A stretch of DNA of 6,794 nucleotides, from positions 1-6,794 of the forward strand of contig CAAEDF010000222.1 of the NCBI GenBank assembly GCA_900754535.1, read 5' to 3'. The notes under the pieces were generated by a model. That model saw only the letters and a program-made list of their open reading frames with translations, made no database searches and was not told the origin of the DNA. The position numbers were made by a program, and so were the translations under genes. The stretch comes from Clostridia bacterium (GTDB lineage: Bacteria; Bacillota; Clostridia; Oscillospirales; CAG-382). Positions 1 to 6,165 of this stretch are shown piece by piece (the stretch's first letter is position 1; each line of letters begins with the position of its first letter).

Positions 1-2360
1 ACCGTACCGCTTTCAAACGCCACCTCTATGGCTTCAAGCAGCATCGGGTCGTCCTTGTCGGGGATGTCCGCCGCTCCGCCGTCGTCCCGGCTGCGCTTGG
101 AGTGCTTTTCGCCGCACATCATCGCTTCCTGCTCTATCATGCTCATAACTTCTTCGTTGTAGCTTGCGCCCGCCGCGTCCTTGATGAACTGGCACACGGC
201 CGTGACCTCGTTCTTGCCGTCCACAAATGCGCCCTGGACGCGTATCGGCTTCAGCGAGCCGACGGGCGAATACAGCATGTCTCCGCGGCCCATAAGCTTT
301 TCCGCGCCCGCCATGTCGAGTATCGTCCGCGAATCGACCTGAGACGCGACCGTGCAGGCGATACGTGACGGCACATTGGCCTTGATAAGACCGGTGATGA
401 CGTCTACGGACGGACGCTGGGTGCCGATGATGAGATGCATGCCGGCCGCCCTCGCCTTCTGCGCAAGCCGGCATATGGAGGTCTCCACCTCGTCCGGCGC
501 GGTCATCATAAGGTCGGCAAGCTCGTCGATTATTATCACAACGCTCGGTATGGACTCGCGCTCGGGATCGTCCTTTATTATGTCGTTATACTCGGCAAGC
601 TCTCTCGCGCCTACCTGTGCGAAAAGCGAAAACCGCTTTTCCATCTCGTTTACCGCCCAGTTCAGCGTTCCGGCGGCTTTTTTCGGCTCGGTCACTACGG
701 GCACGAGAAGATGCGGGATCCCGTTATAGTCCGAAAATTCTATTTTCTTCGGATCTATCAGTATCAGCTTGACCTCATCGGGACGCGCCCGGTAAAGCAG
801 CGAGACTATCATGGAGTTTATGCATACCGATTTACCCATGCCGGTCGCGCCTGCGACGAGCAGGTGGGGCATTTTGGCGATGTTAAGATATATCGGATTG
901 CCGCCTACGTCAACTCCCAGACAGACAAGCAGCTTTTCCTTGCTGTCACGGAAGACATGGTTGGCTATGAGGTCGCGCAGGCGTACGGTGGAAACGTTCT
1001 TGTTGGGAAGCTCTATGCCCACGGCGGATTTACCCGGTATGGGACACTCCATCCTTATCGAGGTTGCGGCAAGATGCAGGGCTATGTCGTCGGCAAGGTT
1101 AGCTATGGCCTTTACCTTTACTCCGGATTCGGGCTGAAGCTCATATCTTGTGACCGACGGGCCGCAGCTTGTGTTTATTATCCTTGTCCGCACTCCGAAG
1201 CTTGCAAGCGTCTCCACAAGCTTTTCGCTTGTGCGCGTGATGTCTGCCGGCGTGGCGCCGAATGAATCGCTGCCGCCTTCGGTAAGCAGAGTTATGGGCG
1301 GGAAAACATACGGCGGCGTGTCGGTGGATCCGGAATTCACCGGCGAATGCTCGGCCACGGGCTTGTCCTCTGCCGCATCGCTCTGCGCGTTGTCCGGAAC
1401 GATATCCAGCTCGGCTTCTTTTTCGTAATCGCCGCTTTCGCGGATGACTGCCGGCGCGGGCTTTTCTTCGCTGAATATTTTCCGGTAGTCAAACGGACGC
1501 TCCTCCTCCGGGATCGGGACGTCCACGAGGCTTTCCGGCTTGGGCTCGGTCATTACGGGCCCGTCGATATCCACATCAACGCTGACGGGCGGCTTTCCCT
1601 CCTTCTTTGCCGGCTTTTGCCGCGTTGCCGGCTTAACGGGAGCCGGCGGCTCGTCGTTTTCGGGCTGCCCGTCCTCGTCGGGGTCGGAGGGCAGTCTCAG
1701 CTCGCCGAAAAATGCGGCTATTTTCCGTATCATCCTTATCGGAGTGGTGCCGCAAAGGAATATAAAGGATATCACGGTAAGCGGTATGGAAAGGATGATG
1801 CAGGCCCAGTAGCCGAGGAAGGATTCAAAGGCCGTGCCTATCGTGCCTCCCAGCGCACCCGCACCGATGAGCTGCTCGCCGTTGGAATAGAACACATACA
1901 GGAAATTGGTGCTGGCATCCTGCCAGAACGCGCGCTGCTCCGGGGTGGTGGTGAGCATCTGCACCACTATTGAAAGAAATATCCAGTTTGCAACGCAAAG
2001 CGCGTATTTTGTGGCGCTGTAGCTGTTTTTGCGGTCTCTGTTCCAGAATAAGGCTATCAGCAGAAGATAGACGGGCAATGCAAAAACAGTGCCTCCGAAA
2101 ACACCTCTAAGCGCCGGAGTGACATAGTTTCCGAATACGGCGTTGTCATTTATGAAAAACGATATGATTATAAGCAGCGAAATAAGCGCAAGTATCCACG
2201 GTACAAGCGGATGGTTGTCGTTTTTCTTCCCGTCGGTCTGCTGCGGGACGTTCTTTTCCGGCTGCCTGGCGGTTTTCTTTGCGGCGGTGCTTTTTGATTT
2301 GCCGCGATCGGCGGTCCGGGATGCGGAATTGTTTGTTTTTGACGTTGTTTTTTTTGCCAT
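1..2360 (-). CDS. ftsK: FtsK/SpoIIIE family DNA translocase, C-terminus cut by the window edge
   Basis: This is a membrane-anchored, ATP-driven DNA pump that moves chromosomal DNA through the closing division or sporulation septum. The frame is open for 786 codons and leaves the window at its left edge. Residues about 1-50 are basic and cytosolic. Four hydrophobic segments follow (about 52-69, 87-106, 115-136 and 183-205), with a glycine-rich stretch before the last one that is typical of the family. A Pro/Glu/Asp-rich linker spans about 220-365. The alpha/beta motor carries Walker A GATGMGKS at 504-511, Walker B VVIIIDELADLMM at 607-619 and the family signature from TQRPSVDVITG (647) to MGRGDMLY (691-698). 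DNA-reading gamma-domain sequence is only just beginning at residue 772 when the window ends. The ATG at 2360 has a weak ribosome site; an in-frame TTG at 2375 is an alternative. ftsK lies 86 bases downstream of uppP, in the same direction. Whether it is FtsK or SpoIIIE in role cannot be told from sequence alone. Confidence 0.96.
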   Translation of the reverse strand, partial: MAKKTTSKTNNSASRTADRGKSKSTAAKKTARQPEKNVPQQTDGKKNDNHPLVPWILALISLLIIISFFINDNAVFGNYVTPALRGVFGGTVFALPVYLLLIALFWNRDRKNSYSATKYALCVANWIFLSIVVQMLTTTPEQRAFWQDASTNFLYVFYSNGEQLIGAGALGGTIGTAFESFLGYWACIILSIPLTVISFIFLCGTTPIRMIRKIAAFFGELRLPSDPDEDGQPENDEPPAPVKPATRQKPAKKEGKPPVSVDVDIDGPVMTEPKPESLVDVPIPEEERPFDYRKIFSEEKPAPAVIRESGDYEKEAELDIVPDNAQSDAAEDKPVAEHSPVNSGSTDTPPYVFPPITLLTEGGSDSFGATPADITRTSEKLVETLASFGVRTRIINTSCGPSVTRYELQPESGVKVKAIANLADDIALHLAATSIRMECPIPGKSAVGIELPNKNVSTVRLRDLIANHVFRDSKEKLLVCLGVDVGGNPIYLNIAKMPHLLVAGATGMGKSVCINSMIVSLLYRARPDEVKLILIDPKKIEFSDYNGIPHLLVPVVTEPKKAAGTLNWAVNEMEKRFSLFAQVGARELAEYNDIIKDDPERESIPSVVIIIDELADLMMTAPDEVETSICRLAQKARAAGMHLIIGTQRPSVDVITGLIKANVPSRIACTVASQVDSRTILDMAGAEKLMGRGDMLYSPVGSLKPIRVQGAFVDGKNEVTAVCQFIKDAAGASYNEEVMSMIEQEAMMCGEKHSKRSRDDGGAADIPDKDDPMLLEAIEVAFESGT

Positions 2361-2446
2361 CTCTTTGTTTGCCAATGCCTTTCTGAAACGATTTATAACT
2401 TACCCGGTCTTCGGAGTTTGATATGCGGCATACGGGACGCCGTCTG

Positions 2447-3277
2447 TCAGAAAAGAAGGTCGGCGACCACCGTCACGGTGCCTGCAATGATACAGTATAC
2501 CGAAAAGACCGTAAATCTTTTGTTTTCTGAAATGTATTTGAGCAGCTTTATTGCCGCTATGCCCGACAGCAGCGCCGCGGCGACCCCCGCAGCCATGACC
2601 GGAAGACCGGCGGAAAATGAAGGATCGTCAAACAGTTCGGGAAGCTTGAGGATATTCGCGCCGAGTATGGCGGGAAGAGAGAGAAGAAAGGAGAACCTCA
2701 CTGCATCCTCGCGCTTCAGCCCTGCAAAAAGTCCGCCGGTGATGGTGGAACCCGAGCGCGATATCCCGGGAAGTATGGCTACCATCTGTATAAGTCCTAT
2801 GAAAAGCGCCTTTTTGGGCCCGAGTCCGTCTACCGTCACGTTTCCGGCGGACAGACGGTCCGAAAGGAAAAGGATGCCTCCGTTAAGTATCAGCAGCAGA
2901 CCCACCGCCCAGCTTACCGCCGAAAGGCTTGTAACGTGGTCTTCAAGCAGCGCGGCCGGTAAAAGCGGTATAGTGGCTACGGCAAGCATCAGAAACAGCC
3001 GTTCGCCTGTTTCAAGAGGGCATTTTCTTATGCGGCCCGTCACCAGTTTGGCTGCAAGCGTGAAAAATCCTTTTATCAGCAGGAATATGTCGGAGCTGTA
3101 CATTATGAATACTGCCGCAAGCGTGCCAAGATGCAGCATAACGGCAAACGCCACCGATTGCTCGCTTTCAAATCCGAAGAAATTCTGAGCTATTGCAAGA
3201 TGCCCCGAGCTTGATACCGGAAGAAATTCCGTAAGGCCCTGAAGCAGCCCCAGAAAAACAGATGTAAATATATCCAA
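2447..3277 (-). CDS. uppP: Undecaprenyl-diphosphatase UppP (BacA family)
   Basis: This is an integral membrane enzyme that dephosphorylates undecaprenyl pyrophosphate to undecaprenyl phosphate. It recycles the lipid carrier for peptidoglycan and other wall polymers, and in other bacteria it confers bacitracin tolerance. The 276 residues match the usual family length and are mostly hydrophobic. Two signature regions are intact: Q13-GLTE17-FLPVSSSGH26, where the family's (E/Q)xxxE motif uses Gln first, and PGISRSGST at 170-178 with Arg174. The start codon is TTG. It is chosen because GGAGGGTG lies 7 bases upstream, the family N-terminus begins here, and the next in-frame Met is residue 47, after the first catalytic motif. 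The gene lies 92 bases downstream of the solute-binding protein gene and 86 upstream of ftsK, all in one direction, so co-transcription is plausible. The gap after it shows no clear terminator. The BacA family is distinct from PAP2-type phosphatases, so the assignment is firm. Confidence 0.97.
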   Translation of the reverse strand: MDIFTSVFLGLLQGLTEFLPVSSSGHLAIAQNFFGFESEQSVAFAVMLHLGTLAAVFIMYSSDIFLLIKGFFTLAAKLVTGRIRKCPLETGERLFLMLAVATIPLLPAALLEDHVTSLSAVSWAVGLLLILNGGILFLSDRLSAGNVTVDGLGPKKALFIGLIQMVAILPGISRSGSTITGGLFAGLKREDAVRFSFLLSLPAILGANILKLPELFDDPSFSAGLPVMAAGVAAALLSGIAAIKLLKYISENKRFTVFSVYCIIAGTVTVVADLLF

Positions 3278-3284
3278 CGTTTTT

Positions 3285-3292
3285 CACCCTCC
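3285..3292 (-). promoter_or_regulatory. Ribosome binding site that fixes the TTG start of uppP
   Basis: On the minus strand GGAGGGTG is followed by 7 bases and then TTG. This site decides in favour of the TTG at 3277. An ATG at 3294 overlaps the site but is out of frame with uppP. Confidence 0.8.
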
Positions 3293-3304
3293 ATGGCGGA
3301 CCCT

Positions 3305-3321
3305 TCTGCCCTTTCGGCAGA
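3305..3321 (-). other. Small hairpin in the uppP upstream gap
   Basis: TCTGCC and GGCAGA form a perfect 6-bp stem around a 5-base loop that reads GAAAG on the minus strand. It lies between the larger hairpin at 3325-3357 and the uppP ribosome site. No U tract follows on either strand, so it is not a classical intrinsic terminator. It would be part of the uppP leader if transcription reads through from the solute-binding protein gene. Confidence 0.5.
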
Positions 3322-3324
3322 GCG

Positions 3325-3357
3325 CGGCCCGGAATACCGCTTTGCGTATCCGGGCCG
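3325..3357 (-). other. Large GC-rich hairpin between the solute-binding protein gene and uppP
   Basis: The arms at 3325-3336 and 3347-3357 pair over 11 bp (CGGCCCGG then ATA) with one bulged A at 3333. An inner CGC/GCG pairing (3338-3340 with 3344-3346) can extend the stem to a 3-base loop if C3337 is also bulged. It starts 13 bases past the stop codon of the solute-binding protein gene. A stem this strong could protect the 3' end of the upstream mRNA or attenuate read-through into uppP. There is no run of T after it in the minus direction (the sequence continues CGCTCTGCC), so a Rho-independent terminator is not supported. Confidence 0.55.
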
Positions 3358-3373
3358 GTCGGAAGTTTGTCAA
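3345..3373 (-). promoter_or_regulatory. Weak candidate promoter for uppP with an exact -35
   Basis: An exact TTGACA (minus strand, 3368-3373) overlaps the TGA stop of the solute-binding protein gene. Seventeen bases downstream sits GATACG (3345-3350), which matches only three of six -10 positions and lacks the final T. It would give uppP and ftsK their own start, but the -10 is poor and lies inside the large hairpin, so this is a low-confidence call. Confidence 0.2.
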
Positions 3374-4884
3374 CTGGATTTCCTCAACGCCTCCAAAGTG
3401 TTTTCAAGCTCGGCTTCGGCACGCTGGGCGACCGATTCAAAGCGTGATACAAAGTTGGGATCTATCGTCATATACTGCGAAAGTATCCCGCCCCAGCCGA
3501 AGACCGTGCCGAGGTCGAAGGAGCGCGTTGCGAATATCAGATCAAGCATCTCGGCGCTTTCGTCGTCGGTTATCGTCTGGTACTTAAGGCTCTTTTCATA
3601 ATATGCGGGCGTTGCGGTATTCTTGCTTTCCGCCGCAAGCGATTCTATCACGTATCCGAGATCGGTATAATCATCGGAAATGCTGGGGACAGAGAGGGCG
3701 GACATATTATGCATGGAGACCGTGTGGTAATACCTGTCCTGCTCCGCGGTCATCTTCGGGACCGGGAGTATGCCGAATTCGTCCTCCATTGCCCTGAAGG
3801 CGGGGACGTTCATCAGCCCGCAGCAGAAGAACAGTTCGCGGCCCTCCTGGAAGGCTTTTATTATAGTGGCTTCCCATACGTTCGTATAGCCCTTCCCGTC
3901 GAACCGGCCGTCGTTGGCGACCATGACGGTAGTTCTGTCGGAATAGAAGTCAATTATTTTGGCAAGCGAGTTGTAGGTGGATTCGGTCATGAACGTGAAA
4001 TACGGAATGTCGTCCTCGTCTTTGCGCACTATCTTATCGCCGCCGGCGGCAACGTGTATGTATACATTGTAGGTCTCCGTGCCGAACGCCCATGTGTCGA
4101 ACTCGTCTATAACGCCGTCGTTGTTGGAGTCGCGCGTGATGTTTTTGCAAAGCTCCATGAATTTGTCAAACGTCCACTCGCCGTCTCTTGCAAGCGCGTA
4201 GAAATCCTCTTCTATACCGAGATCGCTTTTGAGATCCTTGTTGAAGAGCATTACCCACGTGCCGTCGTTGTCAAACGTGTTTATGTCTCCGAGCATGAAG
4301 TAGAGCTTTCCGTCTATGGAAAGGTCTTCCCTTGCGTTCTGGTCCCACCAGGGCTGAGTGAAATCAAGTGATTCTATCGTGTTGAGGTCCACGTAGATAT
4401 CGTCGGCCAGCAGCAGCGCCGAGTATGCGTAAGCGTCGAATACCATATCGTATTGGCCGGAGCCCGAAAGCACCCCGTTTCGAACGACGTTGTTGAACTC
4501 CGAGGAGTTGCCGTGATTGAAATCGCCCGTGATGGTGCAGTTGAGCTGCTCCTCCACGCGGCGGCGCACCTCCGCCTTTGCCAGATCTACAACGCCGGCC
4601 GTTTCTTCGCTGTATTCCGGCCGCTGTATCACTTCGCCGTTATATCCGGTCACCGAGGTGGAGCCGTAGCTGTAATCGCGGCAGAGCACTCTGAAAACGC
4701 GGCCCTCCAGATCAAGACCTTCGGGGACGTTGGCTTTGTATACAACCTGCCCGCCTCCCTCGGAAGTGTCGGAAGCGGTGCTTACGGACGGGGCGGAAGA
4801 GGTGTCTTCCTTTTCCGAAGAGCAGGAAAAAAGCACGGACAGCAGCATAATGATGCATAAAAGCAGGCAAACCGATTTTTTCAT
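3370..4884 (-). CDS. Extracellular solute-binding lipoprotein (ABC-importer type, orphan)
   Basis: This is probably a secreted, lipid-anchored substrate-capture protein of an ABC importer. The frame is open back to an ATG at 4962, but the start is placed at 4884. There GGAGGAG precedes ATG by 8 bases and a typical signal peptide begins (MKKSVCLLLCIIMLLSVLFS). The upstream promoter would also start RNA near 4970, almost on the 4962 ATG. The product is 504 residues. Cys21 follows LFS, an acceptable lipobox with an atypical Phe at -2. Residues about 22-45 are a Ser/Thr/Gly-rich tether. The rest resembles large clostridial sugar-type binding proteins, with alternating acidic and aromatic stretches (for example QPWWDQNA at 177-184). 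Residues 252-263 (DSNNDGVIDEFD) form an EF-hand-like calcium loop. No permease or ATPase gene is adjacent, so substrate and partner are unknown. The family call rests on overall appearance rather than on a diagnostic motif. Confidence 0.8.
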   Translation of the reverse strand: MKKSVCLLLCIIMLLSVLFSCSSEKEDTSSAPSVSTASDTSEGGGQVVYKANVPEGLDLEGRVFRVLCRDYSYGSTSVTGYNGEVIQRPEYSEETAGVVDLAKAEVRRRVEEQLNCTITGDFNHGNSSEFNNVVRNGVLSGSGQYDMVFDAYAYSALLLADDIYVDLNTIESLDFTQPWWDQNAREDLSIDGKLYFMLGDINTFDNDGTWVMLFNKDLKSDLGIEEDFYALARDGEWTFDKFMELCKNITRDSNNDGVIDEFDTWAFGTETYNVYIHVAAGGDKIVRKDEDDIPYFTFMTESTYNSLAKIIDFYSDRTTVMVANDGRFDGKGYTNVWEATIIKAFQEGRELFFCCGLMNVPAFRAMEDEFGILPVPKMTAEQDRYYHTVSMHNMSALSVPSISDDYTDLGYVIESLAAESKNTATPAYYEKSLKYQTITDDESAEMLDLIFATRSFDLGTVFGWGGILSQYMTIDPNFVSRFESVAQRAEAELENTLEALRKSS

Positions 4885-4892
4885 CTGTTTTT

Positions 4893-4899
4893 CTCCTCC
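4893..4899 (-). promoter_or_regulatory. Ribosome binding site that fixes the lipoprotein start
   Basis: GGAGGAG on the minus strand lies 8 bases before the ATG at 4884. It supports this start over the upstream in-frame ATG at 4962, which would add 26 non-signal-like residues. Confidence 0.85.
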
Positions 4900-4917
4900 A
4901 TCAAACGCCTTCGCCTT

Positions 4918-4945
4918 CCGGACGGTAATGTTTTTTGCCGTACGG
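4918..4945 (-). other. Possible leader hairpin in the lipoprotein mRNA
   Basis: On the minus strand CCGTACGG (4938-4945) can pair with CCGTCCGG (4918-4925), giving seven pairs and one T-C mismatch around a 12-base A-rich loop. The first arm sits inside a perfect 10-base palindrome, GCCGTACGGC (4937-4946), flanked by a run of six A. The element is in the predicted leader of about 86 bases, 33 bases before the start codon. It matches no riboswitch that I recognise, and a regulator operator is an alternative reading of the palindrome. Confidence 0.35.
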
Positions 4946-4976
4946 CCGCATTCGAAAAGCATATTATATTATTCTG

Positions 4977-5005
4977 ATTATACCCGATATCATCCGGAAT
5001 GTCAA
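4977..5005 (-). promoter_or_regulatory. Consensus sigma-A promoter for the lipoprotein gene
   Basis: The minus strand carries TTGACA (5000-5005), a 17-base spacer and TATAAT (4977-4982), a perfect match to the vegetative promoter consensus. Transcription should start near 4970, giving a leader of about 86 bases before the start at 4884. Further AT-rich -10-like hexamers follow it. Confidence 0.88.
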
Positions 5006-5066
5006 CCTCGAAATCCTTCGTGCGCCGACCGTTTCGGAATTTTCACATATTATTCAATCCGCTTGA

Positions 5067-5095
5067 TTGACTTTGGGCAAAGTGTGTTGTATAAT
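5067..5095 (+). promoter_or_regulatory. Near-consensus sigma-A promoter for the LCP-like gene
   Basis: TTGACT (5067-5072), a 17-base spacer and TATAAT (5090-5095) differ from consensus at one base. Transcription should start near 5102, leaving about 26 bases of leader, just enough for the ribosome site. It diverges from the lipoprotein promoter with 61 bases between the two -35 elements. Confidence 0.88.
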
Positions 5096-5113
5096 ACGCG
5101 TAAGAATTTTTTT

Positions 5114-5119
5114 GGAGGT
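5114..5119 (+). promoter_or_regulatory. Ribosome binding site that fixes the GTG start of the LCP-like gene
   Basis: GGAGGT, preceded by a run of seven T, is separated from GTG (5128-5130) by 8 bases. No in-frame ATG exists until residue 317, so the GTG start is well supported. Confidence 0.85.
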
Positions 5120-5127
5120 AAGCCGAA

Positions 5128-6102
5128 GTGTCAAGCGCATTCAGGAATTTCTTTTTAACACTGCTTCTTTCTCTGATAGTTTTCGGCCTTGTCGCATGGA
5201 AACTCATACCTTCGGTTGAATCCGCGCTGTTGGGGCCTGCCGATGAATCCGTTGATGTTTCGGACGATGCTTCGGATTCCGGAGATGTTTCGCGGGACGA
5301 TAATGTGTCCGACCTGCCCCCGGCGGAAAACGGCGAAGAGGTCAGCTGTCTGTTTGTGGGCACAAACGATGACGGGCGCATCTGCTCGCTTATCGTAACC
5401 CGCGTCAGTGAGGACAGGAAAATTTATCTTTCGTCAAATATTTCCGCGTCCACATACGTTGCGTACGGCTCCGATGATAACGGACAGAGGTACGCCCCGC
5501 TTTACGATATACTTGCGGGCAGGGACATCGGATATATTTCCTCCGTCATATCCGGACTTGTCGGATTTGACATCGACTTCTGCTTTGTTTCGGCCCCCTC
5601 GGACATCGGAGAGGTAACCGCTCTGCATGACAGCATAACCGTCAATATACCTTATGAAATAAGATATCTTCTGCCCGAATTCGCGGCGCTGCCCGAGGAG
5701 GAGCTGTCCGACGAGCACTATGACGTCATACCGGCAGGCAGCGTTGTGCTGAATGCTCATAACTGCGAAAGCATACTTAACGCGCTGCCGACGGGGCAGG
5801 AGCCCTATACATATGATTATTCGGTGCAGAGCACGGTTTATTACACCGTTTTCAATTCCCTGTTCGCGCGGACCGATATAGGTGAGAGCGACAATCTTCT
5901 CATAGAGCTCAGCGACATATCGGAAACGAACGCGCAGCTCGGCGACGTTCTTAAATACGGACCGTATCTGTTCTCCAAATCGGTATATACCAACAAGAAC
6001 GTGGAATATCCCGTTGTTTCACAGCCTCAGGACGGCGCTCAGATAAACGTTGCGGATGTGTCCGGGGCGATATCCGCGATGGCAGGCGCATATTCCGGCT
6101 GA
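5128..6102 (+). CDS. Membrane-anchored LCP (LytR-CpsA-Psr)-like protein with degenerate catalytic motifs
   Basis: LCP enzymes transfer teichoic acids or capsule from undecaprenyl carriers to the cell wall. This 324-residue protein has their layout: a short N-terminus, one membrane segment (about 8-28), an Asp/Ser-rich linker (about 38-64) and an outside domain from about 71. By eye the domain tracks LCP landmarks: LFVGTND (75-81) for the usual LLLGID, GRICSLIVTRV (83-93) for GRSDTIMVVSV, SSNISASTYV (102-111) for SIPRDTYV, GFDIDFCFVSAP (146-157) for the IDYYV strand, DSITVNIPYEI (168-178) for the GGVxVxVP segment, and IPAGSVVLNAHNCESILNAL (201-220) for the LNGxQALxYxR segment. The Asp of GID, the Asp of RSD, the PRD triad and the late arginines are all absent; only Arg84 may remain. 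It is probably inactive as a transferase, or a divergent relative with a new role. It may be co-transcribed with the sulfhydrylase gene 63 bases downstream. Family call moderate, functional state inferred. Confidence 0.72.
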   Translation: MSSAFRNFFLTLLLSLIVFGLVAWKLIPSVESALLGPADESVDVSDDASDSGDVSRDDNVSDLPPAENGEEVSCLFVGTNDDGRICSLIVTRVSEDRKIYLSSNISASTYVAYGSDDNGQRYAPLYDILAGRDIGYISSVISGLVGFDIDFCFVSAPSDIGEVTALHDSITVNIPYEIRYLLPEFAALPEEELSDEHYDVIPAGSVVLNAHNCESILNALPTGQEPYTYDYSVQSTVYYTVFNSLFARTDIGESDNLLIELSDISETNAQLGDVLKYGPYLFSKSVYTNKNVEYPVVSQPQDGAQINVADVSGAISAMAGAYSG

Positions 6103-6165
6103 GCGGGAGCGATTTATTATAAAAAGGATATAAAAACAATAGCATAAAGGAAGTTGGACGTTAAA

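Noticed and set aside
435..1265. Long plus-strand open frame of 276 codons opposite ftsK, with several shorter ones between 102 and 2421
   Set aside because: They lie antisense to a clear FtsK frame with conserved motifs. Their translations are low-complexity and match no family I know, as expected from codon bias on the other strand.
2361..2446. Possible terminator between uppP and ftsK
   Set aside because: Only a 4-bp stem (CGGC/GCCG) can be formed and no T run follows, so read-through is more likely.
2418..3188. Plus-strand open frame of 256 codons opposite uppP
   Set aside because: It is antisense to an intact UppP with both signature motifs, and the translation looks like a shadow of hydrophobic codons.
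3709..4371. Plus-strand open frame of 220 codons opposite the solute-binding protein gene
   Set aside because: It is antisense to a gene with promoter, ribosome site and signal peptide, and it has none of these itself.
4885..4962. N-terminal extension of the lipoprotein to the ATG at 4962
   Set aside because: The added 26 residues are charged and precede a normal signal peptide. The ATG would lie only about 8 bases from the predicted RNA start, while a strong ribosome site serves the ATG at 4884.
5043..5381. Minus-strand open frame across the LCP-like promoter and 5' end
   Set aside because: It overlaps a well-supported promoter and start on the other strand and has no plausible protein features.
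6103..6165. Possible promoter or SAM-type riboswitch before the sulfhydrylase gene
   Set aside because: The 63 bases are AT-rich with TATAAA-like words, but no matching -35 is present and the gap is too short for a SAM riboswitch.
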